Below, in pieces: positions 1 to 7,644 of a stretch of DNA of 53,790 nucleotides. Position numbers and translations under genes: made by a program. Origin of the DNA: Paracoccaceae bacterium. GTDB taxonomy: Bacteria; Pseudomonadota; Alphaproteobacteria; Rhodobacterales; Rhodobacteraceae. The notes under the pieces were generated by a model, which was given only the letters and a program-made list of their open reading frames with translations, did no database searches and was not told where the DNA came from. The DNA is taken from assembly GCA_002708925.1 (NCBI GenBank), contig PAPN01000037.1, positions 1 to 53,790 on the forward strand. The letters run 5' to 3'. Within the stretch, counting starts at the first letter, position 1. Each line of letters starts with the position of its first letter.

Positions 1-1
1 C

Positions 2-112
2 TCAGTCGGCGTGCTCTTCCCGGCCAATGAGCGTGGCGTGGTCGTCGCGCCCAATGTCGTCAGCGGTTTTCCCCGCGATTTTCTGCTGTCTCTTGAACCA
101 CTTGTCATCCAT
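2..112 (-). pseudogene. N-terminal piece of a phage repressor-like HTH protein, early stop
   Basis: On the minus strand an ATG at 112 opens a 36-codon frame beginning MDDKWFKRQQKIAGKTADDI. I recognise this as the N-terminus of small HTH repressors found in Rhodobacteraceae prophages. It faces the Cro-like gene at 208 across a 95-bp AT-rich gap, the layout of a lysogeny switch. The frame hits TGA at 2-4, before a full helix-turn-helix could form. It is therefore a truncated or frameshifted repressor, or it continues in another frame beyond the window edge. Both plus-strand alternative frames here are also open, so coding is not certain. Confidence 0.35.
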
Positions 113-155
113 GCTCGTTAGGTAGGTACTTCGCACTACAAAATAACGAGTAAAA

Positions 156-172
156 AATACAAAAAAAGTATT
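156..172. promoter_or_regulatory. Candidate operator dyad in the repressor/cro intergenic region
   Basis: AATAC (156-160) and GTATT (168-172) form a perfect inverted repeat around seven A residues, in the AT-rich gap between the divergent repressor-like fragment and the Cro-like gene. Position and symmetry suit a repressor operator overlapping divergent early promoters. No binding protein can be assigned from sequence. Confidence 0.4.
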
Positions 173-207
173 GCAAGGGATTGTGGTGCGGGTCTACATG
201 TTGGGTC

Positions 208-498
208 ATGAGTACGCACCTGACACCACTTCAAGTATGCGAGTTGTTGATCGGCCCCTTGCCGGTCCTGAGCCAGCTTGCCGGTTTGAATGAGAAAGCG
301 GCATATCTTTGGCGGCGCAAATCGGCCTGGCGTGAAGCTGGCGATATGCCGCCGCGTGTGAACCGCCGGTTGCTGGCCCATGCTGCCGCAAATCGTATCC
401 CGTTGACGCCCGGTCACCTGATCTGGGGTGCCCCGCGCGAAGAGATCGAGGCGCTGGTGGCCGAGCGCGATGTGGGTCAGCAGGTGGCAGCAGAATGA
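208..498 (+). CDS. Cro-like small DNA-binding protein
   Basis: This is a 96-residue protein starting MSTHLTPLQVCELLIGP. The block EKAAYLWRRKSAWREAGDMP followed by PPRVNRRLLAHAAANRIPLT is typical of short Cro/CI-like phage proteins in Rhodobacteraceae. It ends in the common HLIWGAPREEIEALVAE tail. It lies opposite the repressor-like fragment, so a role as lytic-side regulator of the prophage switch is inferred. I chose the ATG at 208 over the in-frame ATG at 181 because homology-like sequence begins there; no strong ribosome binding site precedes either. Confidence 0.6.
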   Translation: MSTHLTPLQVCELLIGPLPVLSQLAGLNEKAAYLWRRKSAWREAGDMPPRVNRRLLAHAAANRIPLTPGHLIWGAPREEIEALVAERDVGQQVAAE

Positions 499-816
499 AA
501 CTCCTTGTCTGTACCCATTCAGGCGAGGCATCGCCGCGCGGAGACCTTCGGAGCCGGAGAAACCTGTTTCGCGCGGTGCGACTGGCGCGGGGTGGCCGAA
601 GGGCTTGCCACCTCGCGTCTTTTTATTCGAGTTCGGTCAGTGGCGCGTTTCATGTTCGCGCGTCCTGCCTCATCTTTTTGTCCATTCTGTCTGGGCGCCG
701 CTTCCTCCTCTTCTTGGGTGGCGTGTGGGCGGATGCTGTGGGCCGGTCCTGTCATGCATGTTTGCCAGGTTGCGTGCGTGATGGGGCCGCCCCGCGTTTT
801 GATTTCGGAGAGGGAT
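499..816. other. 318-bp stretch without a supported gene
   Basis: Three plus-strand frames are open through parts of this stretch, but their translations are rich in Cys, Arg and Trp and look like out-of-frame reading. One frame starts as an ATGA overlap with the Cro-like gene at 495 but has no domain I recognise. I see no tRNA, clear terminator or repeat. It may hold phage promoter sequence or a decayed early gene. Confidence 0.5.
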
Positions 817-1101
817 ATGCAGCGTGAATGCGATCTTTCTGTCCGTTTTCAGGCTTTTGCTGTCGCCATGTCCGCCAAGGCCGACATGGTGCAGCGCGCC
901 GAGTTGGAAAAACTTAAGCGAATGGCCGACCAGCTGGGCGATGGGCCGTTGAAGCGGGCCGTTACCACCTTTTTGAGCCAGTTGCGTTCGGCGGTGGATC
1001 ACCAGTCCCGTGCACGGCTGGGACACGATTTGCTGACCTTCATTGATGCTTTGAACGTGCCGGAAGTGCCTCATTTGAACCGGAGGGACATTTATGGCTG
1101 A
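817..1101 (+). CDS. Small phage protein of unknown function
   Basis: This is a 94-residue, mostly helical, charged protein (MQRECDLSVRFQAFAVAMSA at the start). I do not recognise a domain. A good ribosome binding site (GGAGAGGG at 808-814) precedes the ATG at 817, which is why I reject the longer frame starting at 505. Its stop overlaps the next gene's start (1094), so the two are probably co-translated. The context is the early/accessory module of the prophage. Confidence 0.6.
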   Translation: MQRECDLSVRFQAFAVAMSAKADMVQRAELEKLKRMADQLGDGPLKRAVTTFLSQLRSAVDHQSRARLGHDLLTFIDALNVPEVPHLNRRDIYG

Positions 1102-1480
1102 TGGTCATCCTCCGTCCGGTCCGCTGCCGCTGCCTGATCAGCTGCTGATCAATGCGCTGCTCTTTTGCGTGGTCCCTATTCGTGACGAAAAGCATGACGA
1201 GCGAATGGGGATGATCCGGCGCGAGATCCGCGAGGTGCTGCCCTATTGCTCGAAAGATCACCACTTCATGGGGCCCGTCGTGGACTGTGCCGAGGCACTG
1301 ATTTTGCACCCGCCGGAGGAGCCGATCGGGGTGCGGCTGGATTGGGATATGCGCGCGGCGCTGAGCAAACTTGTGTTCTGGCGTTTCGCTCTGGCGCAGG
1401 AACGGTTTGTCGGCTGGCAGACCGAAAAGAACCTTCACAACAACAAAGGAGACGCGGGCAATGCCTCAGTTCGCACCTAA
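1094..1480 (+). CDS. Hypothetical phage protein, 128 aa
   Basis: The start codon at 1094 sits inside the end of the upstream gene and is preceded by CGGAGGG (1081-1087). The protein is soluble-looking with a His-rich segment (DHHFMGPVVD). No family is recognised. Its 3' end overlaps the start of the gene at 1461 by 20 bp, continuing the tight early operon. Confidence 0.55.
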   Translation: MADGHPPSGPLPLPDQLLINALLFCVVPIRDEKHDERMGMIRREIREVLPYCSKDHHFMGPVVDCAEALILHPPEEPIGVRLDWDMRAALSKLVFWRFALAQERFVGWQTEKNLHNNKGDAGNASVRT

Positions 1481-1907
1481 GATTTTCACACAACCCAGCA
1501 GTTCCTCTTCGGGGATCACGCTGTCATTGGTTGAGAGCAAGGCGGGGCAATATTTGCGCCTTGGCCTGTCCGAAGCGGCCCAGACCACCCATTTTGGCGG
1601 GGCTTTGCAGCCTGATCGGGATGCGGTGAAGATTGTCCTGAACAGCGATGCCGGCAAGACCCACATTCTGGTTCTTGAGCTGGAAGAGGCCGATAGTCCC
1701 GAATGCCTGCCGCTGAGTGCCGGCATGAAGGGCAGTGTTTACCTGAAATTGGCCCCCTGGATGGCGGTTGCCTCGGGCAAGCGTCCGGCGGAGGCCATGC
1801 CTGTCCTGGGGGGGGGCAAATCCCCCAGTTCCGTCATCGTGAAGCTGCCTGAATGGGCGCGGCCTGAACCCATCAAGATCGGGCAGGGCAAGCCCCTGAT
1901 GGACTGA
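1461..1907 (+). CDS. Hypothetical phage protein, 148 aa
   Basis: This acidic soluble protein starts MPQFAPKIFTQPSSSSSGIT, with an AAAGGAG site at 1445-1451. Its composition suggests beta-strand-rich regions. I see no recognisable catalytic motif. It lies directly upstream of the Tad2-like gene, so it may belong to the same accessory unit. The upstream extension to 1371 is rejected because it is out of character and lacks a ribosome binding site. Confidence 0.55.
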   Translation: MPQFAPKIFTQPSSSSSGITLSLVESKAGQYLRLGLSEAAQTTHFGGALQPDRDAVKIVLNSDAGKTHILVLELEEADSPECLPLSAGMKGSVYLKLAPWMAVASGKRPAEAMPVLGGGKSPSSVIVKLPEWARPEPIKIGQGKPLMD

Positions 1908-1933
1908 ACCAGAGAAAGCAAAGGAGAGAGATC

Positions 1934-2203
1934 ATGAATTTCGGACAGGCGCTTGAGGCGCTGAAAGAGGGTAAGCGCGTGGCGCGCGCGGGCTGGAACG
2001 GGAAGGGGATGTTTCTGTTCCTGGTTGCGGGCAGCAACTTCATCGTGAACCGTGAGCCGCTGTTGTCGATCATGGGCGAGGGAGCCGAAGTCACCTATCG
2101 TCCGCATATCGACATGAAGGACGCAGAAGGCAAAGTGGTGCCCTGGCTGGCCAGTCAGACCGATATGCTGGCCGAGGATTGGCTGATCGTGGAGGTGGGC
2201 TGA
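1934..2203 (+). CDS. tad2: Tad2-family protein (DUF2829), predicted anti-Thoeris
   Basis: This 89-residue protein matches the DUF2829 pattern from end to end: an N-terminal MNFGQALEALKEGKRVARAG block, WNGKGMFLFLV, and a C-terminal PWLASQTDMLAEDWLIVE. Members of this family called Tad2 are known to sequester the cyclic ADP-ribose isomer made by the Thoeris TIR enzyme, which blocks defence. The anti-defence role here is inferred from family membership only. A strong AAGGAGAG site precedes the ATG. The stop codon overlaps the start of the DHH phosphoesterase at 2203, so the two are coupled. DUF2829 proteins are also encoded outside phages, so other nucleotide-binding roles are possible. Confidence 0.82.
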   Translation: MNFGQALEALKEGKRVARAGWNGKGMFLFLVAGSNFIVNREPLLSIMGEGAEVTYRPHIDMKDAEGKVVPWLASQTDMLAEDWLIVEVG

Positions 2204-3069
2204 TGAGCCGGACGATTTGCATTTACCATGCCAATTGCGCAGATGGTTTCACCGCTGCTTGGGTGGTCAATTTGGCTATCTGCAAAGGGGTTGACTTTAT
2301 TCCCGCCAGCTATGGGAGTGAGCCGCCGGACGTGACTGACGCAGATGTGATCATTGTCGATTTCAGTTATAAACGTCCGGTGCTGGAGCGCATGGCGCAA
2401 ACCGCGCGGTCAATTCTGGTGCTGGATCATCATAAAACCGCTGAGGCTGATCTTCAGGGGCTGCCTAGACCAGCTGGGAGGTGGCGAGATCACAAAGCAC
2501 AGGCAGGCAATCCGGCGGTTCTGTTCGACATGTGCCGTTCCGGCGCGCAGATGGCATGGGACTATTTCTGTTTAGGCGCACGGCCTGGCATCGTGGACTA
2601 TGTGGCGGATCGGGATCTGTGGCGATGGGAGTTGCCGCATTCTCGGGAAATCAATGCGGTCATCCAGTCCTACGAGATGAACTTCACGATTTGGCATGAC
2701 CTGAATGTTGATCTGCAACGCGATTTTTCGGGCGCGCAATTGGTGCGTGAAGGCGCTGCGATCCTTCGCAAGCAGGATCTTGATATCCGCCAGATGTTGC
2801 CCATCACGACGCGTGAAATGATCATCGGTGGGCATTGCGTCCCAGTGGCCAACTTGCCCTATTGCTTTGCCTCCGAGGCTGCCGGGCGGTTGGCTGAGGA
2901 TGCGCCTTTTGCGGCCACCTACTTCGACGGCCCCAAGGGGCGCGCGTTTTCGCTGCGGTCTCGCGGTGAAGGTGGGCTGGATGTTGCCGAGATCGCGCAG
3001 CGGTATGGCGGCGGCGGGCATCGGAACGCGGCTGGTTTCACCATGCCGATCGGCTGGGAGGGGGATTGA
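2203..3069 (+). CDS. NrnB-like DHH/DHHA1 phosphoesterase
   Basis: This is a 288-residue protein with the DHH superfamily layout: YHANCADGFTAAW near the N-terminus, VIIVDFS, the DHHKTA signature near residue 75, VADRDLWRW mid-protein, and the C-terminal DHHA1 glycine motif GGGGHRNAAGF. All metal-binding positions I can identify look intact. Relatives (oligoribonuclease NrnB and related phosphoesterases) cleave short RNAs or small nucleotide phosphoesters in the cytosol using divalent metals. The start overlaps the Tad2-like stop, in TGATGA. In a phage it could recycle nanoRNA or destroy cyclic nucleotide alarm signals; the latter is inference from the neighbour. Confidence 0.8.
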   Translation: MSRTICIYHANCADGFTAAWVVNLAICKGVDFIPASYGSEPPDVTDADVIIVDFSYKRPVLERMAQTARSILVLDHHKTAEADLQGLPRPAGRWRDHKAQAGNPAVLFDMCRSGAQMAWDYFCLGARPGIVDYVADRDLWRWELPHSREINAVIQSYEMNFTIWHDLNVDLQRDFSGAQLVREGAAILRKQDLDIRQMLPITTREMIIGGHCVPVANLPYCFASEAAGRLAEDAPFAATYFDGPKGRAFSLRSRGEGGLDVAEIAQRYGGGGHRNAAGFTMPIGWEGD

Positions 3070-3099
3070 TGGATCAGCCCCTGCATCCCCAAGCGCAAG

Positions 3100-3315
3100 G
3101 TGCCGGACAAGTCCTTCACCGAAGCCAACGTGCATGACGCGCTGCAATACCTGCTGCTGAGCGAACACCAGGCGGATGGGACCAGCCCCTATGCCAAACG
3201 AATGCCCGACACCGACAAGCGTGCCCAGATGGGCCACAACGGAGGGCCGCCCCTGTCGGGGGATACCGGCGGCCTGAAATCAGGTTGGGACATCACCAAC
3301 CCTTACGGAGACTGA
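3100..3315 (+). CDS. Small phage protein, start disturbed (possible frameshift)
   Basis: The 71-residue frame opens at GTG 3100 and contains MGHNGGPPL, a short motif common in Rhodobacteraceae phage proteins. There is no ribosome binding site. Coding-like sequence extends further upstream in the same frame (IPKRKVPDKSFTEANVHDAL), up to the TGA of the DHH gene. The natural TGATG-coupled ATG at 3069 is in another frame and joins this one if one C of the CCCC run at 3087-3090 is removed. The gene is thus either GTG-started or carries a one-base indel. Confidence 0.5.
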   Translation: MPDKSFTEANVHDALQYLLLSEHQADGTSPYAKRMPDTDKRAQMGHNGGPPLSGDTGGLKSGWDITNPYGD

Positions 3316-3319
3316 ACTG

Positions 3320-3739
3320 ATGAATGGCACCACCAAAGGCAATGTTGCCGACCAGACCGATGCGCTTGCCGCCAAGGTTGCATCTGATAAGGCTGCGAAA
3401 GATGCGGCGGAAAAGGCTGCAAAGGATACCGCTGCCGCCAAGTCCGATCCCGAGAAAGGGGGGGCGCTCGATGCGGCCCAAAAGTCCGCCATCGACGCCG
3501 CCGAAGCGATCGACACCGAGAAGGTCCAGAAAGTTCTGGACGCCATGAATGGCGACAGCCGCCCGATGAAAGATATGCTGGAATACCTGTCCAAGGTGCA
3601 CGGGGCTAGCGGCTCGCACAAGGATGGCCTGTATATTCTGGAAATCGCCGGCATCACGGGCAAATCCCGGATCAGTGAACGCGAGGTGCTGACCAACTGG
3701 CAAAACGCCGCCCGCCGCGCCCTGCTGCGCGCCGCCTGA
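3320..3739 (+). CDS. Hypothetical phage protein with Ala/Lys-rich coiled N-terminus
   Basis: This is a 139-residue protein. Residues 15-60 are rich in Ala, Lys and Asp and should form a helix or coiled coil. The C-terminal part (DMLEYLSKVHGASGSHKDGL and GKSRISEREVLTNWQ) looks folded. I do not recognise a family. It lies 4 bp after the previous gene and just before the acetyltransferase-like gene, upstream of the head module. Confidence 0.55.
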   Translation: MNGTTKGNVADQTDALAAKVASDKAAKDAAEKAAKDTAAAKSDPEKGGALDAAQKSAIDAAEAIDTEKVQKVLDAMNGDSRPMKDMLEYLSKVHGASGSHKDGLYILEIAGITGKSRISEREVLTNWQNAARRALLRAA

Positions 3740-3752
3740 GCCGGAGGACGCC

Positions 3753-4271
3753 ATGCCACGGATAGACCCAATCCAAATCCAGCCCTACAGCGATCATGCG
3801 GCCATGGCCGTGCTGAAGGCGCTGGACCCCGCCGATCAGCTGGAGGCCAACGCGGTGCGAGGATATCACGCCACGCATCTGGAGCTTTTCGCCGATTGGC
3901 GGGCGATTAACGCGGCGCGGGTGCTGTCCGTGGTGTTGGTCGATGCCCGGCGGATGGAGCCGTTCGCGGTTCTGGCGCTGGGGAACACCGGCCAGGCGGG
4001 TGTGGCGCAGGCGGCCTTTCTGGCACGGAACCACACCCGGTTTCGCCGACAGATCGCCTGCGCCGCTGCTCAAATCCGCCGGGATATGCCCGGTTTCTGT
4101 GCTGAGGCCGGTATTCGCCGGATCGAGGCGCGGTGCTGGTCAGATCACCCGACTGCTGCGCAGTTCCTGAAACTGTGCAGCTTTCATCACGAGGCTGATA
4201 TGCCCGGTTTCGGGGGTGCAAATGCGCCCGCAATCTTTCGTCAATTCGCCTGGGTTCGCCAAACCGTCTGA
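3753..4271 (+). CDS. GNAT-like acetyltransferase-fold phage protein
   Basis: This 172-residue protein resembles GNAT-like proteins that sit just before the portal gene in many podovirus-type prophages. The C-terminal block GIRRIEARCWSDHPTAAQFL followed by CSFHHEADMPGFGG and a final FRQFAWVRQ is the usual pattern. The substrate and role in phage biology are unknown. The ATG at 3753 follows CCGGAGGACG. Catalytic residues of GNATs are poorly conserved, so activity cannot be confirmed. Confidence 0.55.
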   Translation: MPRIDPIQIQPYSDHAAMAVLKALDPADQLEANAVRGYHATHLELFADWRAINAARVLSVVLVDARRMEPFAVLALGNTGQAGVAQAAFLARNHTRFRRQIACAAAQIRRDMPGFCAEAGIRRIEARCWSDHPTAAQFLKLCSFHHEADMPGFGGANAPAIFRQFAWVRQTV

Positions 4272-4291
4272 ACATCGAAAGGAAAACAAAG

Positions 4292-4486
4292 ATGTGTCTT
4301 GTCAAAACACCCTCTGTCGCCGCCACGAAAATCGCCGCGATGGATAATTCCGAGGCCATGCAGCAGGCCGATATCGAGGCCCGCCTGCGCCAGCGCCGGG
4401 CAGGGGCGGCGGCCAATGTGCTGACCGGCCAAATGGGTATCCCCCGCTCCACGGCCAGCACCAACCAGATGGGGAAACCGGCATGA
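4292..4486 (+). CDS. Small phage protein upstream of portal
   Basis: This 64-residue protein has the segment RRAGAAANVLTGQMGIP, a pattern seen in short proteins next to podovirus portal genes. An AAAGGAAA site precedes the ATG. The last codons overlap the portal start at 4483 in an ATGA arrangement, indicating translational coupling. The function is unknown. Confidence 0.6.
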   Translation: MCLVKTPSVAATKIAAMDNSEAMQQADIEARLRQRRAGAAANVLTGQMGIPRSTASTNQMGKPA

Positions 4487-6135
4487 CCCAGGACAGCGCC
4501 AAATATTCAAACCATGAAATGGCCAAGGCCGCGATCCAGCGGTGGGGCGAGTTGAAAACCATCCGTGCCCAGCACGAAGGGGATTGGGAGGATATCGCCC
4601 GCCTGATCCGCCCCCAGCGCGGGAATTTTTCATCTGACATCAAATCCAAACGGCAGGAAAAACCGCTGTCGTCGGAACCGATCATGGCGCATGGTAGTTT
4701 TGCCGCCGGGATCTACAGTTCGATCACGAACCCCGCGATGCGTTGGGGTGGTGTTGAAACACCGGATGTTGAGATGAACGCCTGGAAACCCATGGCGGAA
4801 TGGCTTGATACCGCCACAGCGCGTGTCATGGCCAGTTTCTCGCCAAGCGTTTCGGCTTTCTATTCGACCACATACCAAGCCTATGCCGATATCGCGGCCT
4901 TCGGCAATGCGGCCGGATACGACACGATCAACATGGGTAAGCGCCGCTTTGTCGATATTTCCCTGTCCCTGGCCGAAGTCGTGGTCGATATCGACGCGTA
5001 TGGGCAGGTCAGTGAATTCTTGCGCAAATACCAGTTGAAGCCGCGCGCGTTGGTGCGTGAATTTGGCACGGAAATGGTGCCAAAGAAAATCCGCGATCTT
5101 GCTGAGACGGGCAGTACGGACGATATCACGCTCTACTACCATGTTTTGCCCAATGATCAGTTCGTGAAGGGCAAACTGGGGCCCCAGGGTAAACCCTGGC
5201 TGGCCATCACGGCCTGCGAAGAGGAAAATTGCCTGCTACGCGTTGGCGGTCATGACGATATGCCGGCCTATTTCCCACGCTGGGATGTGGATAGTGGTCA
5301 TGTGTATGGTACCGGGCCGGGCTTTGTTGCCTTGGGATCTGCGCGGGCAGCGGATTTGATGCAGCGGGCCAAGCTGAAAGCGGCCCAATTTGCGGCAGAT
5401 CCCACAAAACTGGCCCCGGATCGGCAGGCAATCCCGCTGAATGGCACGTTTCGCCCTGGCGGCGTGATCTATGGCGGGGTGGATGTGCGGGGCAATCGCC
5501 TGATCCACAATATGGAACACACCCCCAATATCGGCCTGACCCATGAGGAACGGCGCGAGGCAATCGAGGCCTGCAAGGATGCGTTCCACTATTCCGTGAT
5601 GTCCCTGACCGGGCGCACCGGCGTGACCGAAGAGGAAACCCGGATCATGGAACAAGCCCGGCTGCGCAATTGGGCGCCGCATTCGGATCGGATTATGGAG
5701 GAGTACGCTGCGCGCAAATTTGAACGCCGGTTCAAGCTGCTGTGGCGGGCGGGGCAAATTCCGCCACCGCCGCCCGAAGCGCAGGGGATGCCGCTGCGGG
5801 TGCGGTATCAATCCGGCGCTGCGATGGCGATGAAGGCCAGCGAGGGGCAGGCGATCCGGTCCTTCATCAATGATCTGGCGCCACTGGCCCAGTCGGACCC
5901 GCGTTATGGCGATCGTCTGGACCCTGACGCTCTGACCGAGGCCCTGCATGACGCCAGCCCCAGCTTGCCTGCCTCGATCCTGCGGTCGCGCGAAGAGGCC
6001 GATCAGCTGGCCCAGGCGCGCGCCCAGCAACAGCAAATGGTTCAGGCCATGCAACTGGCCCAGCAGGGCGGCAGCGTGGCCAAGGATCTGGCCGCGGCGA
6101 TGGGTGGTGCCGGTGGGCCGAAGGAGGCAGCATGA
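4483..6135 (+). CDS. Portal (head-to-tail connector) protein
   Basis: This 550-residue protein is of the podovirus head-to-tail connecting family. It has an N-terminal helical region with WEDIARLIRPQRGNF, a wing/stem region around TRTGVTEEETRIMEQARLRN, and a Gln/Ala-rich C-terminus (QLAQARAQQQQMVQAMQ). The length fits the family (about 500-560). Portals form the dodecameric ring at the capsid vertex through which DNA is packaged and ejected. This is the first gene of the structural module; the genes that usually precede it (terminase small and large subunits) are not found between the Cro-like gene and here. Confidence 0.85.
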   Translation: MTQDSAKYSNHEMAKAAIQRWGELKTIRAQHEGDWEDIARLIRPQRGNFSSDIKSKRQEKPLSSEPIMAHGSFAAGIYSSITNPAMRWGGVETPDVEMNAWKPMAEWLDTATARVMASFSPSVSAFYSTTYQAYADIAAFGNAAGYDTINMGKRRFVDISLSLAEVVVDIDAYGQVSEFLRKYQLKPRALVREFGTEMVPKKIRDLAETGSTDDITLYYHVLPNDQFVKGKLGPQGKPWLAITACEEENCLLRVGGHDDMPAYFPRWDVDSGHVYGTGPGFVALGSARAADLMQRAKLKAAQFAADPTKLAPDRQAIPLNGTFRPGGVIYGGVDVRGNRLIHNMEHTPNIGLTHEERREAIEACKDAFHYSVMSLTGRTGVTEEETRIMEQARLRNWAPHSDRIMEEYAARKFERRFKLLWRAGQIPPPPPEAQGMPLRVRYQSGAAMAMKASEGQAIRSFINDLAPLAQSDPRYGDRLDPDALTEALHDASPSLPASILRSREEADQLAQARAQQQQMVQAMQLAQQGGSVAKDLAAAMGGAGGPKEAA

Positions 6136-6455
6136 GTGTAATCAATCGCCTGGTGAATGTGATCACCATTTTTGGTTCCGGGCGTGAACAGTGCGCCGCC
6201 GCCGCAGAGGCCGCCGAACGCTGGACCGCTGCTTTTGCCGACAATCCCGAGCTGGCTGCGGATCTGATCCGCATTGGAGAGCTGTTGACGGTCCAGCCCG
6301 TGCATATGGAGGATGGCGTTCCGACGCCCCTTCCTCAAGACCCGTCCCAACTGGCCTATCAGGCTGGGCGGCGGGATATGGCCCTGGCTTTGCTATCGCT
6401 GGGCCAGATGACGATTTCCGAACTCAACCAACTGATGGAGAGCCTCAATGAATAG
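6132..6455 (+). CDS. Bbp19-like small phage protein
   Basis: This 107-residue protein ends in LAYQAGRRDMALALLSLGQM, which resembles the Bbp19-like phage domain named from Bordetella phage BPP-1. It overlaps both the portal stop and the scaffold start by a few bases. The function is unknown. Its position between portal and scaffold matches podoviruses of the BPP-1/epsilon15 type, which supports the classification of this prophage. Confidence 0.6.
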   Translation: MSVINRLVNVITIFGSGREQCAAAAEAAERWTAAFADNPELAADLIRIGELLTVQPVHMEDGVPTPLPQDPSQLAYQAGRRDMALALLSLGQMTISELNQLMESLNE

Positions 6456-7401
6456 TTTTCTGAAACTCATGCTGAAACAGCCCCTGTGGCAGGGTGCCGG
6501 TGAAGGTGGGCAGGGGGGTGGTGATCCCGCGCCGGGGGCCGGTGATCCGCCGCCTGCTGGTGATCCGGCACCCGCCACCAAATGGTTCGAAGCCGAAGCC
6601 TATCAGCCCTATTCTGAAATGCTGGTGGCCAAGGGCTTCGCTACCGATGATATGCAGGATGCGTTGCCCAAGGTGCTGAATGCCTATGCCCAGGCAGAAA
6701 AGCGGCTGGGTAAGCCCGCTGACAGCATGATGGATCGCCCAGGCAAAGATCAGCCGGTGCCCGAATGGATGCGCGCCAATGGCGATCTGTTCGGTATCCC
6801 CGAAGCAGCTGACAAATACCAGGTCAACCGCCCCGATGATTGGCCTAAGGATGCGGCATGGAACGAGGCTTTGGAAGCACAGGTGCGCGATATCGCCTTT
6901 GAGGAAGGCGTGTCCCAAGCGGCATTGCAGCGCATGTCCGATGTCTATGCCGCTTCTGTTCAAAAACTGATGGACGATGCCGATCAGATGCTGGAACAGG
7001 CCAATACCGAGATGATGGGCGAGCTGGAAAAAAGCTGGGGCAAGGAAACCGACGCACGGCTGGCCATGGCACTACAGGCCAAGTCGGTTGTGGCGGAAAA
7101 AGCGGGGCTGTCGCCTGAACATATCGCCAACCTAGCCGAGGCGTTGAAGCCCAAGATCGGCGATGCCGGCACCATAAAACTGTTCGCCGCCATCGGTGAA
7201 ATGATGTCCGACGACATGCTGCCTGGTAATGATGGGTTGACGGCCGGTATGGGCACAACCCCTGAACAAGCCCGTGCCGATCTGGCCGCGCTGACTTCGC
7301 CGGGTGGGGATTATTTTGAAGCCGTGCAAAAAAAGGACCGTGCCGCAATCACGCGGTTGCAGCCCAAAGTGGATCGTCTTCGCCGCATCGTATCTTCCTA
7401 G
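6448..7401 (+). CDS. Putative scaffolding protein
   Basis: This is a 317-residue protein. A Gly/Pro-rich N-terminal linker (residues 16-45) is followed by acidic, largely helical sequence with likely coiled coils around 150-200. Position directly upstream of the major capsid gene, length and composition all suggest an internal scaffold that guides procapsid assembly and is then released. No protease motif is visible. The assignment is by context. Confidence 0.6.
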   Translation: MNSFLKLMLKQPLWQGAGEGGQGGGDPAPGAGDPPPAGDPAPATKWFEAEAYQPYSEMLVAKGFATDDMQDALPKVLNAYAQAEKRLGKPADSMMDRPGKDQPVPEWMRANGDLFGIPEAADKYQVNRPDDWPKDAAWNEALEAQVRDIAFEEGVSQAALQRMSDVYAASVQKLMDDADQMLEQANTEMMGELEKSWGKETDARLAMALQAKSVVAEKAGLSPEHIANLAEALKPKIGDAGTIKLFAAIGEMMSDDMLPGNDGLTAGMGTTPEQARADLAALTSPGGDYFEAVQKKDRAAITRLQPKVDRLRRIVSS

Positions 7402-7411
7402 TTTTCAGCGC

Positions 7412-7453
7412 GACAGGCGTCCCTGGTTTGCAAATCTGGGGCGCCTGTCATTT
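7412..7453 (+). terminator. Hairpin after the scaffold gene
   Basis: GACAGGCG (7412-7419) pairs with CGCCTGTC (7442-7449), followed by ATTTTC. It probably attenuates transcription between scaffold and capsid. The long loop makes it a weak intrinsic terminator. Confidence 0.45.
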
Positions 7454-7539
7454 TCAAACTTGACTTTTTGCAAATTTTTCAGCTCATATCAGCGTGACGG
7501 ATAACTGCGCCAAGGCGTGGCCCAGACGGCACCGGGAAC

Positions 7540-7605
7540 AGACCGGCGGAGAGATCACGACACGATCAGGTGCGGGTCCGAACCTGTCGGGCAACCCCTC
7601 CGAAA
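7540..7605 (+). ncRNA. Candidate structured 5' leader of the capsid mRNA (H-type pseudoknot)
   Basis: In the 243-bp capsid leader, CAGGT (7567-7571) can pair with ACCTG (7582-7586). The loop bases GGGT (7574-7577) can pair with ACCC (7594-7597), giving a compact H-type pseudoknot. A longer-range GGCGGAG/CTCCG pairing could enclose it. It ends about 45 bp before the capsid start. It does not match a riboswitch I can name; the pairing was done by eye. Confidence 0.3.
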
Positions 7606-7644
7606 ACTCACAAATATCGTTGATTTTTCGCAGGAGGGGCACGC

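Noticed and set aside
499..816. Coding ORFs from 428, 495 and 505
   Set aside because: Translations are Cys/Arg/Trp-rich and lack family likeness; a well-supported start with a ribosome binding site appears only at 817.
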